A stretch of DNA of 38,776 bases from contig SVME01000009.1 of NCBI GenBank assembly GCA_015067605.1, forward strand, positions 1-38,776, given 5' to 3'. Below are positions 7,415 through 14,564 of the stretch, one piece after another (position 1 is the first letter of the stretch; each line of letters opens with the position of its first letter). The notes beneath the pieces were generated by a model. It searched no databases, was not told the origin of the DNA, and worked only from the letters and a program-made list of their open reading frames with translations. Made by a program: the position numbers and the translations under genes. This stretch comes from Oscillospiraceae bacterium (GTDB lineage Bacteria; Bacillota; Clostridia; Oscillospirales; Oscillospiraceae).

Positions 7415-8440
7415 ATGCTGAAAATCAATAAGAATAATCTGAGTGCCCTCTTTGCAAAGATTGCTGAAAGCAATGAGCTTTACCTGCCGGTGAAGTCCGC
7501 CGGCAAGACCAATTTCGCCGCATGGGACGAGGCCGCTGAGGTGGATTTGGACACTCTGAAAACCGTCAAGTCCCCCAAGGATGCCTTCTTCCCCCAGAGC
7601 GAGAACCTGTATTCCTGCCACAAGGAAGATGGCAAGACCAAAATCGTTCCCGAAAAGCTGGAGGATGCCCCCTTTGTGGTGTTCGGCATCCGTGCCTGCG
7701 ATGTCCGTGCCATTGATGTGCTGGATCGGGTGTTCCTCAGCGAGCCGGTGGATAGCTACTATGCTGCCCGTCGGGAGCATGGCATCATCGTGTCCTATGC
7801 CTGCCATGCGCCGGAAACCTCCTGCTTCTGCAAGACCTTCGGCATCGACTGCGCCGCCCCCGCCGGTGACGTGGTCACTTGGATGATTGGCGATGAGCTG
7901 TACTGGGATGCGAAAACCCCCAAGGGCGAGAAGCTGACTGCACTGGTGGCAGACCTGCTGACCGATGCGGATGCTGCCGCCGTGGAGGCGGAGCAGACCG
8001 CCATACGCAGTATCTACGAAAAGCTGCCCAACGGCACCCTCTCTCTGGAGGGCTGGGGTGCGGAAGCCGCACAGACGAGGTTCGACTCTCCCATCTGGGA
8101 GCAGCTGTATAAGCCGTGTCTTGCCTGCGGTACTTGTACCTTTGTGTGCCCCACCTGCCAGTGCTACGACATCAAGGACTACAATACCGGCAACGGCATC
8201 CAGCGCTATCGCTGCTGGGACAGCTGTATGTATTCCGACTTTACCATGATGGCCCACGGCAACAACCGTACCAGCCAGATGCAGCGGTTCCGTCAGCGGT
8301 TCATGCACAAGCTGGCCTACTATCCTGCCAACAATGAGGGGATGTACTCCTGCGTCGGCTGCGGCCGCTGTGTTGACAAGTGCCCCAGCCATCTGAATAT
8401 CGTTAAGGTCATCAAGGCCTTTGGAAAGGAGGGCGTGTGA
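7415..8440 (+). CDS. 4Fe-4S dicluster protein of the Flx module (AsrA/HydB-like)
   Basis: A 341-residue soluble iron-sulfur protein related to the AsrA subunit of anaerobic sulfite reductase and the HydB subunit of sulfhydrogenase. It has GIRACDVRAIDVLD (typical of that family) at about residues 91-104, a Cys-rich ETSCFCKTFGIDC stretch, and two 4Fe-4S motifs: CLACGTCTFVCPTCQC from C235 and CVGCGRCVDKCP from C313. Such subunits sit between the NAD(P)H-oxidising flavoprotein and downstream acceptors. It follows the previous gene after 4 bases and overlaps the flavoprotein gene at TGATG. No sulfite reductase catalytic subunit (AsrC) is present, arguing for a Flx rather than an Asr role. Confidence 0.82.
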   Translation: MLKINKNNLSALFAKIAESNELYLPVKSAGKTNFAAWDEAAEVDLDTLKTVKSPKDAFFPQSENLYSCHKEDGKTKIVPEKLEDAPFVVFGIRACDVRAIDVLDRVFLSEPVDSYYAARREHGIIVSYACHAPETSCFCKTFGIDCAAPAGDVVTWMIGDELYWDAKTPKGEKLTALVADLLTDADAAAVEAEQTAIRSIYEKLPNGTLSLEGWGAEAAQTRFDSPIWEQLYKPCLACGTCTFVCPTCQCYDIKDYNTGNGIQRYRCWDSCMYSDFTMMAHGNNRTSQMQRFRQRFMHKLAYYPANNEGMYSCVGCGRCVDKCPSHLNIVKVIKAFGKEGV

Positions 8441-9306
8441 TGAGCGAAGTGATGCACGAGTGTAAGCACAACCCCGGTTTCATGCGGGACTGCCTGATTC
8501 CTCAGGTGGGCATCATCACCGACATCCGCACCGAAACCCCTGATGTAAAGACTTTCCGGGTCAACGCCCCCGAGGGCGGCAAGCTCTTTGAGCATATGCC
8601 CGGTCAGTGCGCCATGGTCTGCGTACCCGGTGTGGGCGAGGCCATGTTCTCCATCACCTCTTCTCCCACCAACAAGGAGTATCAGGAGTTCTCTATCAAG
8701 CGCTGCGGCGTGCTGACGGAGCATCTGCACTCCATGAATGTGGGTGATGAAATCATGGTTCGTGGCCCCTACGGCAACAATTTCCCTGTGGAAACGGAGC
8801 TGAAGGGTAAGAATCTGCTGTTCATTGCCGGTGGTATCGCCCTTGCGCCTCTGCGCAGTGTGATTAACTACTGCTTAGACAATCGGGATAATTACGGCGA
8901 AATCGACATCCTCTACGGCTCCCGCAGCGCTGACGATTTGGTGCAGCGCAAGGAGATTGAGGAGGTCTGGTCCAAGATTCCCGGTGTCAATGTGCATCTG
9001 ACCATCGACCGTGAGCAGGAAGGCTGGGACGGTCATGTAGGCTTCGTTCCCTCTTACCTGAAGGAGCTGGCCTTCGATACCAACCGCACCGCCATCCTCT
9101 GCGGCCCTCCCATCATGATTAAGTTCTGCTTGCAGGGCCTGAAGGAAATGGGCTTTGCCATGGAGCAGGTCTATACCACGCTGGAGCTGCGAATGAAGTG
9201 CGGCATCGGCAAGTGCGGCCGCTGCAACATCGGCACCAAGTACGTCTGCAAGGACGGCCCCGTGTTCCGGTTCGACCAGGTGGACGAACTGCCTAACGAA
9301 TATTAA
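8440..9306 (+). CDS. flxA: FlxA/AsrB-like FAD- and NAD-binding oxidoreductase subunit
   Basis: Predicted entry point for electrons from NADH. The 288-residue protein has a ferredoxin-reductase FAD domain (MPGQCAMVCVPG and FSITSSP in the first third), a nucleotide-binding domain beginning FIAGGIALAPLRSV, and a PyrK/AsrB-type C-terminal 2Fe-2S motif with C254, C259, C262 and a fourth Cys near 270 (KCGIGKCGRCNIG). A GTG at 8437 is in frame, but AGGAGG spaced 7 bases from ATG 8440 favours the ATG. It ends the first part of the operon; a 179-base repeat-filled gap separates it from the fumarate-reductase-like genes. NADH rather than NADPH is assumed from the family. Confidence 0.85.
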   Translation: MSEVMHECKHNPGFMRDCLIPQVGIITDIRTETPDVKTFRVNAPEGGKLFEHMPGQCAMVCVPGVGEAMFSITSSPTNKEYQEFSIKRCGVLTEHLHSMNVGDEIMVRGPYGNNFPVETELKGKNLLFIAGGIALAPLRSVINYCLDNRDNYGEIDILYGSRSADDLVQRKEIEEVWSKIPGVNVHLTIDREQEGWDGHVGFVPSYLKELAFDTNRTAILCGPPIMIKFCLQGLKEMGFAMEQVYTTLELRMKCGIGKCGRCNIGTKYVCKDGPVFRFDQVDELPNEY

Positions 9307-9319
9307 AGCGGTATCCCCA

Positions 9320-9456
9320 AAGCCTCCCTCTAATGAGGGAGGTGCCCGAAGGGGCGGAGGGAGAGAAAAACGAATATTACTCATTGTTTTCTCTCCCCCA
9401 GTCAGCTTCGCTGACAGCCCCCTCGTCAGAGGGGGCCAAGGGCGGCTTCGCCGCTG
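9320..9456. repeat. Intergenic multi-hairpin repeat inside the redox operon
   Basis: Contains consecutive perfect hairpins: CCTCCCTC-TAAT-GAGGGAGG (9323-9342), GTCAG-CTTCG-CTGAC (9401-9415), GCCCCCTC-GTCA-GAGGGGGC (9417-9436) and a GGCGGCTTCGCCGC type (9441-9454). A longer pairing of GGAGGGAGAGAAAA with TTTTCTCTCCCCC spans the centre. The start, hairpin plus GGTGCCCGAAGGGGCGGA, is related to the element beginning at 38700. It could act as an mRNA processing or stability element, or partial attenuator, between flxA and frdB. No T-run follows the hairpins. Confidence 0.75.
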
Positions 9457-9485
9457 GAAATTGTAATAAGAAAGGACTAAAACCA

Positions 9486-10160
9486 ATGGCAAATATGGTA
9501 AATGTCTATTTTTACGGAAAGAAGTACTCCGTTCCCGGTGATTTGACGATTATGACCGCCATGGAGTACGCCGGTTATACTCTGAAGCGTGGCTGCGGTT
9601 GCCGCCATGGCTTCTGCGGCGCCTGCGCCACCATCTATCGCATCAAGGGCAAGAATGAGCTGAAGACGTGCCTCGCCTGCCAGACGCAGGTTCAGGAGGG
9701 AATGTACGTCGCCTCCATTCCGTTCTTCCCCACCGACAAGCGTACCTACGACATCAACGAAATCAAGGCCGACCAGCGTGTGATGATGGAGCTGTATCCT
9801 GAAATCTACGCCTGCATCGGCTGTAATGCCTGCACCAAGGCATGTACTCAGAGCCTGAACGTCATGCAGTACATCGCCTACGCCCAGCGTGGCGAGTTCG
9901 AGAAGTGTGCCGAGGAGTCCTTCGACTGTGTTGGCTGCGGCTGCTGCTCCGTCCGTTGCCCTGCCGGTATCAGCCATCCCATGGTGGGATTGCTTGCCCG
10001 CCGTTTGACCGGTAAGTACATCGCTCCCGAGACTGAGCACCTGAAAAACAGAGTTGATGAGATCAACTCCGGTGCATATGACGAGCTGATCGAGGCGATT
10101 ATGCAGAAGCCCATCAGCGAGATGCAGGAGCTGTACAACCATCGGGATATCGAGAAGTAA
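9486..10160 (+). CDS. frdB: Soluble fumarate reductase/succinate dehydrogenase-type iron-sulfur subunit
   Basis: Delivers electrons to the flavoprotein encoded next. The 224-residue product has an N-terminal plant-type ferredoxin domain (C37, C39, C44, C47, C62, C65), a 4Fe-4S motif CIGCNACTKAC (C110-C120), and a third cluster motif with C148, C151, C153, C154 and C158. In E. coli FrdB the third cluster is 3Fe-4S with the pattern C-x5-C-x3-C-P. Here C151 occupies the place of valine 207, so a 4Fe-4S cluster is expected. There is no CCG domain as in methanogen TfrB and no membrane subunit nearby. ATG 9486 is chosen for AAAGGA upstream; longer readings run through the repeat. Confidence 0.88.
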   Translation: MANMVNVYFYGKKYSVPGDLTIMTAMEYAGYTLKRGCGCRHGFCGACATIYRIKGKNELKTCLACQTQVQEGMYVASIPFFPTDKRTYDINEIKADQRVMMELYPEIYACIGCNACTKACTQSLNVMQYIAYAQRGEFEKCAEESFDCVGCGCCSVRCPAGISHPMVGLLARRLTGKYIAPETEHLKNRVDEINSGAYDELIEAIMQKPISEMQELYNHRDIEK

Positions 10161-10172
10161 GGAGGGGTCAAT

Positions 10173-11771
10173 ATGTTTACACCTGAAATGCTGGAATCCA
10201 TTAAGAAGGTGGAAGCCACCCGTGCTGAGCGTATGAGCACGGAGCCCCGCCGTATGACCGCTGAGGAAAAGAGCGAGCTGCTGAAGGCCTACCACCCCGA
10301 CTATCGGGCAGAGGGCTTCAAGGAAATCAAGATTGGCCCCAACAAGGGTCAGAAGGCTCCTGTGGAGCTGACCAACCTGATCCACTCCAACAGCCGTCTG
10401 CTGAATGAGAACATCGACCTGACCAAGATTGACTACGATGTAGACGTTCTGGTTATCGGTGGCGGCGGCGCCGGCTGCTCTGCAGCCATTGAGGCCCATG
10501 AGGCCGGTGCCAACGTGATGATTGTCACCAAGCTGCGCATCGGCGATGCCAACACCATGATGGCCGAGGGTGGTATTCAGGCCGCCGACAAGCCCAACGA
10601 CAGCCCCGTGCAGCACTATCTGGATGCCTTCGGTGGCGGCCACTTTGCTGCCCGTCCCGAGCTGCTGCGCCGTCTGGTCATGGAGGCACCCGATGCTATC
10701 CAGTGGCTGAACAAGCTGGGCGTCATGTTCGACAAGAGTGAGGACGGCACCATGGTCACCACCCATGGCGGCGGCACCTCCCGCAAGCGTATGCACGCCT
10801 GTAAGGACTACTCCGGCGCTGAGATTATGCGTACCGTCCGTGACGAAGTTCTGAACCGTCAGATTCCCGTGGTGGAGTTTACCTCCGCTGTGGAGCTGAT
10901 TAAGGACGATAAGGGTCAGGTTGCCGGCGCGGTCCTGCTGAACATGGAAACCGACGATTATCTGGTTGCCCGTGCCAAGACCGTCATCATCGCCACCGGC
11001 GGTGCAGGCCGTCTGCACTACCAGAACTTCCCCACCTCCAACCACTACGGTGCCACCGCCGACGGCCTGATTCTGGGCTACCGTGCCGGTGCTCCTCTGC
11101 TGTATCAGGATACCATCCAGTACCACCCCACCGGCGTTGCCTACCCCAGCCAGATTTTCGGCGCACTGGTCACCGAGAAGGTACGTTCTCTGGGCGCTAT
11201 GTTGGTTAACAAAGATGGTGAGGCTTATGCGCATCCTCTGGAAACAAGAGATGTTTCCGCTTCTGCTATCATTCGTGAATGTGCCAACGGCAAGGGCGTG
11301 GATACTCCTCTGGGCAGCGGTGTCTGGCTGGATACTCCTATGATTGAGATTCTGGGCGGTGAGGGTACCATTGAAAAGAGAATTCCCGCAATGCTGCGTA
11401 TGTACCTGAACTACGGCATTGATATGAGAAAAGTGCCCATTCTGGTCTATCCCACCCTCCACTACCAAAACGGTGGTCTGGAGATTGGCGGCGAGGGCTA
11501 CACCAAGGCCATCCCCAACCTGCTGGTTGCCGGCGAGGCTGTTGGCGGCATTCATGGCCGTAACCGTCTGATGGGTAACTCCCTGCTGGATATCATCGTC
11601 TTTGGACGTAATGCTGGTAAGGCTGCTGCTCGCCGTGCTGCGGAAACGGAGCTGGGCGAAATGAACTTGGATCATATCAAGGCTTACGCAGAGGAACTGG
11701 CCGCTGCCGACTGCGCCGAGGAGGGCGTGTCCCCGCTGCTGCTGCCCAAGTACGCCCGCCATGAGCGGTAA
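10173..11771 (+). CDS. frdA: Fumarate reductase-type flavoprotein, predicted non-covalent FAD
   Basis: Predicted fumarate reductase catalytic subunit, 532 residues, soluble. After a 90-residue N-terminal extension comes the dinucleotide motif VIGGGGAG (about 94-101), then AEGG, ATGGAGR, YHPTG and the C-terminal GNSLLD. Residues matching the E. coli FrdA active site are present: R359 (R287), H430 in HYQNGG (H355) and R465 in NRL (R390). Two differ: the histidine that binds FAD covalently is N127, and the substrate-pocket His of the LHTL motif is R220, by eye alignment. L-aspartate oxidase also lacks the covalent His, but the Fe-S partner and fumarase neighbours favour a fumarate role. Good AGGAGGGG site before the ATG. 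Confidence 0.85.
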   Translation: MFTPEMLESIKKVEATRAERMSTEPRRMTAEEKSELLKAYHPDYRAEGFKEIKIGPNKGQKAPVELTNLIHSNSRLLNENIDLTKIDYDVDVLVIGGGGAGCSAAIEAHEAGANVMIVTKLRIGDANTMMAEGGIQAADKPNDSPVQHYLDAFGGGHFAARPELLRRLVMEAPDAIQWLNKLGVMFDKSEDGTMVTTHGGGTSRKRMHACKDYSGAEIMRTVRDEVLNRQIPVVEFTSAVELIKDDKGQVAGAVLLNMETDDYLVARAKTVIIATGGAGRLHYQNFPTSNHYGATADGLILGYRAGAPLLYQDTIQYHPTGVAYPSQIFGALVTEKVRSLGAMLVNKDGEAYAHPLETRDVSASAIIRECANGKGVDTPLGSGVWLDTPMIEILGGEGTIEKRIPAMLRMYLNYGIDMRKVPILVYPTLHYQNGGLEIGGEGYTKAIPNLLVAGEAVGGIHGRNRLMGNSLLDIIVFGRNAGKAAARRAAETELGEMNLDHIKAYAEELAAADCAEEGVSPLLLPKYARHER

Positions 11772-11791
11772 TCTGGAGGAAAATCGGATAT

Positions 11792-13072
11792 ATGGAGTTT
11801 GTTTCTAAACTGATTGGCCTGGGCCAGACTCCTGTAGTCCTGCTCAGTGTATTTCTGGTTTGCTTCATTGGCTACCTGCTTGGCAGTGTGAAGGTCAAGG
11901 GCCTTTGTCTGGGTACTGCGGGTGTGTTCCTGTTTGCTCTGCTGTTCGGTTATCTTTGTACGATTCCGGCTTTGCAGGATGTGCCTGTGCTGAAGAACTT
12001 CTTCATGGCCAATGCCCATGACAGCAAGATTTCCAGCTTCAAATTCATTTCGAATATCGGTCTGGTGCTGTTCGTCACCTCCGTTGGATCCATTGCCGGC
12101 CCCAAATTTTTCAGAGATTTGAAGGCAAACGCAAAGTCCTATGTACCCATGGGGGCGCTGATTATCCTGATGGGTGCTGTCGTTACTGTGGCATTTGCCC
12201 TGATTCCCGGTATTGGTTCTGCCTATGCCACGGGCATCCTGTCCGGCGCACTGACCTCTACCCCTGCGTTCTCCGCAGCGCAAGGCGCTGTTGAGGCTAT
12301 GGCTCCCGACCAGCTGGGACTGGTTTCTCTGGGGCACGCAGTGGCGTATCCCTTTGGTGTCATCGGTGTGGTGCTGTTTGTGCAAATCATGCCCCGCATC
12401 CTCAAGGCAGATATGGCTAAGGAAAGAACCCTGATTGGTAACGCTGCTGCCGCGGCCGCTGCGGAGAAGAAGGAAAAGAAGCGGTTTGAACTGGATGAGT
12501 TCGGCTTCGGTGCTTTCGGTCTGGCGGTGGTGTTGGGCATCCTGCTGGGCTCCATCAAGATTCCCCTCAGCGGTGAGGGCTTTGACGGCCCTTGCTTCTC
12601 TCTGGGCCTTACCGGCGGCCCTCTGCTGATGAGCCTGATTCTGGCTCACTTCGGACATATCGGCCCTGTCAGCCTGAAAATTGATGAGCACGCCCTGAAG
12701 AGCTTCCGTGAATTCGGCCTGATGCTTTTTCTGGTGGGTGCCGGTGTAGAAGGCGGCGTAGAGCTGGTGGAGCAGATTGCTGCTTCTGAGTATGGCATCA
12801 TGCTGGTGGTCTACGGCTTTGCTGCCGGTGCGATTATGACCATCATTCCCATGGTGGTGGGCTACCTGTTCGCCAGAAAGATTTGCAAGCTGCCTCTGCT
12901 GAACAATCTGGGCTCCATCACCGGCGGCATGACCTCAACTCCTGCGCTGGGTACGCTGATTGGTGTTGCCGGCACAGATGATGTGGCTGGTGCTTATGCC
13001 TCCACCTATCCCATCGCACTGGTGCTGGTGGTGCTGGCATCCCAGCTGATTAATTCGTTCATGCTCGTATAA
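11792..13072 (+). CDS. AAE-family (AspT/SucE-like) dicarboxylate carrier
   Basis: An inner-membrane carrier of 426 residues with two repeated halves of about five hydrophobic segments. Each half carries the family signature: GALTSTPAF near residue 151 and GGMTSTPAL near residue 378. The family includes aspartate:alanine exchangers and the SucE succinate exporter of corynebacteria. Typical members have RCK/TrkA-C domains between the halves; here the link is a short Ala-rich, Lys/Glu-rich stretch (AAAAAAAEKKEKKRFELDE), which explains the reduced length. Set between fumarate reductase and fumarase genes, it most likely exports succinate or exchanges it for malate, fumarate or aspartate. The substrate is inference. 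GGAGGA precedes the ATG. Confidence 0.82.
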   Translation: MEFVSKLIGLGQTPVVLLSVFLVCFIGYLLGSVKVKGLCLGTAGVFLFALLFGYLCTIPALQDVPVLKNFFMANAHDSKISSFKFISNIGLVLFVTSVGSIAGPKFFRDLKANAKSYVPMGALIILMGAVVTVAFALIPGIGSAYATGILSGALTSTPAFSAAQGAVEAMAPDQLGLVSLGHAVAYPFGVIGVVLFVQIMPRILKADMAKERTLIGNAAAAAAAEKKEKKRFELDEFGFGAFGLAVVLGILLGSIKIPLSGEGFDGPCFSLGLTGGPLLMSLILAHFGHIGPVSLKIDEHALKSFREFGLMLFLVGAGVEGGVELVEQIAASEYGIMLVVYGFAAGAIMTIIPMVVGYLFARKICKLPLLNNLGSITGGMTSTPALGTLIGVAGTDDVAGAYASTYPIALVLVVLASQLINSFMLV

Positions 13073-13086
13073 GGAGGAATTCCCAA

Positions 13087-13929
13087 ATGCGTGAGATTCA
13101 AGTAAGTGCCATTACCGACGTGGTGGAGCGGCTTTGCATTGAGGCCAATACCCACTTGCCTGGTGATGTGAAGTGCGCCATCGAGAGCTGCCGTGCCTGC
13201 GAGGACAGCAGCATCGCCTGTGGCGTGCTGGATAAGATTATCGAAAACTACAACATCGCTGACAGCGAAAATGTTCCCATCTGTCAGGACACCGGCATGG
13301 CCTGTGTATTTCTGGAGATTGGACAGGATGTGCATCTGGTGGGCGGCGATTTGAGCGAAGCCATCAACGAGGGCGTGCGCCGTGGTTATACCAATGGCTA
13401 CCTGCGCAAGTCCGTGGTGGCAGACCCTGTCCGCCGTGGCAACACCGGTGACAATACTCCCGCCATGATTTATACCGAAATCGTTCCCGGCGAGAATGTG
13501 AAAATCACCGTTGGCCCCAAGGGCTTCGGCAGTGAGAACATGAGCGCGATTCGGATGTTCAAGCCCTCCGCCGGCCTGCAGGGCATCAAGGATTTCATTC
13601 TTGAAACTGTGGAAACTGCCGGCCCCAACCCCTGTCCTCCCATGGTGGTGGGCGTTGGTATTGGCGGTACTTTCGATAAGGCGGCGCTGCTGGCTAAGAA
13701 GGCCATCATGCGTCCTCTGGATGTCCGGAATCCCGACCCCTACTATGCGGAGCTGGAGCAGGAGATGCTGGAGAAGGTGAATGCGCTGGGCATCGGCCCG
13801 CAAGGCTTCGGCGGTAAGACCACCGCTATCGGCCTGAATATCGAGGTGCTGCCCACCCATATCGCCGGTATGCCCTGCGCCATCAACATCAATTGCCATG
13901 TGACCCGCCATAAGACGGAGGTGCTGTAA
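13087..13929 (+). CDS. Class I fumarate hydratase, alpha subunit
   Basis: The larger part of the oxygen-sensitive two-subunit hydratase that interconverts malate and fumarate using a 4Fe-4S cluster. The 280-residue product contains PICQDTGMA (C66), GPNPCPP (C183) and GMPCAININCH (C264), which I take as the three cluster ligands. AAGGAGGAATTC lies before the ATG. L-tartrate dehydratase TtdA is a close relative and cannot be excluded, but next to a fumarate reductase pair fumarase is the better reading. The beta-subunit gene follows at TAATG. Confidence 0.92.
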   Translation: MREIQVSAITDVVERLCIEANTHLPGDVKCAIESCRACEDSSIACGVLDKIIENYNIADSENVPICQDTGMACVFLEIGQDVHLVGGDLSEAINEGVRRGYTNGYLRKSVVADPVRRGNTGDNTPAMIYTEIVPGENVKITVGPKGFGSENMSAIRMFKPSAGLQGIKDFILETVETAGPNPCPPMVVGVGIGGTFDKAALLAKKAIMRPLDVRNPDPYYAELEQEMLEKVNALGIGPQGFGGKTTAIGLNIEVLPTHIAGMPCAININCHVTRHKTEVL

Positions 13930-14483
13930 TGGAAAAGCATATTACTCTGCCTTTGACTGAGGAGCTGGCCCGTACCCTGAAGGCTGGCGATACCGTCTAC
14001 CTCACCGGCACCATCTACACCTCCCGTGACGCAGGTCACAAGCGGATGTGCGAGGCGCTGGCAAGAGGGGAGGAACTGCCCTTCGACCCCAAGGATGCCA
14101 CCATCTACTATGTTGGCCCCACTCCCGCCAAGCCCGGACAGGTGATTGGCTCTGCTGGCCCCACCACCTCCGGCCGCATGGATGCCTACGCCCCCACCAT
14201 GATGAGCGTGGGTGCCCGTGGCATGATTGGCAAGGGCGCAAGACTGCCCGAAGTGGTGGATGCCATGAAGAAGTATTCCGGCGTGTATTTCGGTGCCATC
14301 GGCGGCGCCGGTGCGCTGCTGGCCAAGTGCATCAAGTCTGCGGAGCTGATTGCCTACGAGGACTTGGGTGCGGAAGCGCTGCGTAAGCTGTATGTGGAGG
14401 ATATGCCCCTGTTCGTCATCATCGACAGCGAGGGTAATAACCTTTACGAAACTGGCCGTGCTGAGTATTTGGCAAATAAGTGA
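13929..14483 (+). CDS. Class I fumarate hydratase, beta subunit
   Basis: The smaller subunit (184 residues) of the class I fumarase, equivalent to the C-terminal domain of one-piece FumA. It has the family motifs YLTGTIYTSRDAGHKRM, GPTTSGRMDAYAP and FGAIGGAGALLA. It supplies part of the substrate site and helps close the active site over the Fe-S cluster. The ATG overlaps the last base of the alpha-subunit stop codon, indicating coupled translation. It is the last gene of the redox operon; the terminator follows within 5 bases. Confidence 0.92.
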   Translation: MEKHITLPLTEELARTLKAGDTVYLTGTIYTSRDAGHKRMCEALARGEELPFDPKDATIYYVGPTPAKPGQVIGSAGPTTSGRMDAYAPTMMSVGARGMIGKGARLPEVVDAMKKYSGVYFGAIGGAGALLAKCIKSAELIAYEDLGAEALRKLYVEDMPLFVIIDSEGNNLYETGRAEYLANK

Positions 14484-14487
14484 ATCA

Positions 14488-14518
14488 AAGCTCCCTGACC
14501 ACACCGGTCAGGGAGCTT
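14488..14518 (+). terminator. Terminator of the redox operon
   Basis: A perfect 13-bp stem (AAGCTCCCTGACC / GGTCAGGGAGCTT) with loop ACACC, followed by CTCTTT. Confidence 0.88.
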
Positions 14519-14530
14519 CTCTTTAACAGC

Positions 14531-14561
14531 AAAAGGTGCCTCCTGTGTGGAGGCACCTTTG
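14531..14561 (-). terminator. Terminator of the large secreted-protein gene
   Basis: Perfect 12-bp stem AAAGGTGCCTCC / GGAGGCACCTTT with loop TGTGT, 4 bases beyond the stop codon of the minus-strand gene. The run of A on the plus strand gives a short T-tract on the minus transcript. It stands back to back with the redox-operon terminator. Confidence 0.85.
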
Positions 14562-14564
14562 TGA

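Noticed and set aside
6445-9306. Anaerobic sulfite reductase operon (AsrABC)
   Set aside because: AsrA- and AsrB-like subunits are present but no siroheme-containing AsrC; hdrABC and mvhD adjacent point to a Flx module.
9486-10160. Methanogen-type thiol:fumarate reductase subunit TfrB
   Set aside because: TfrB carries a C-terminal HdrB-like CCG domain; this protein ends soon after the third cluster. The HdrB function is on a separate gene in the same operon.
11180-11450. AT-richer codon patch within frdA, possible recombination
   Set aside because: Slight shift in codon choice by eye only; no break in protein similarity and no statistics available.
9477-11762. 761-residue open frame on the minus strand across frdB and frdA
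   Set aside because: Long but without any recognisable motif or ribosome-binding site, and fully overlapped by two genes with clear signatures.
10173-11771. L-aspartate oxidase (NadB)
   Set aside because: Lack of the covalent FAD histidine is shared, but nadA/nadC are absent and a dedicated Fe-S partner plus fumarase genes favour fumarate reductase.
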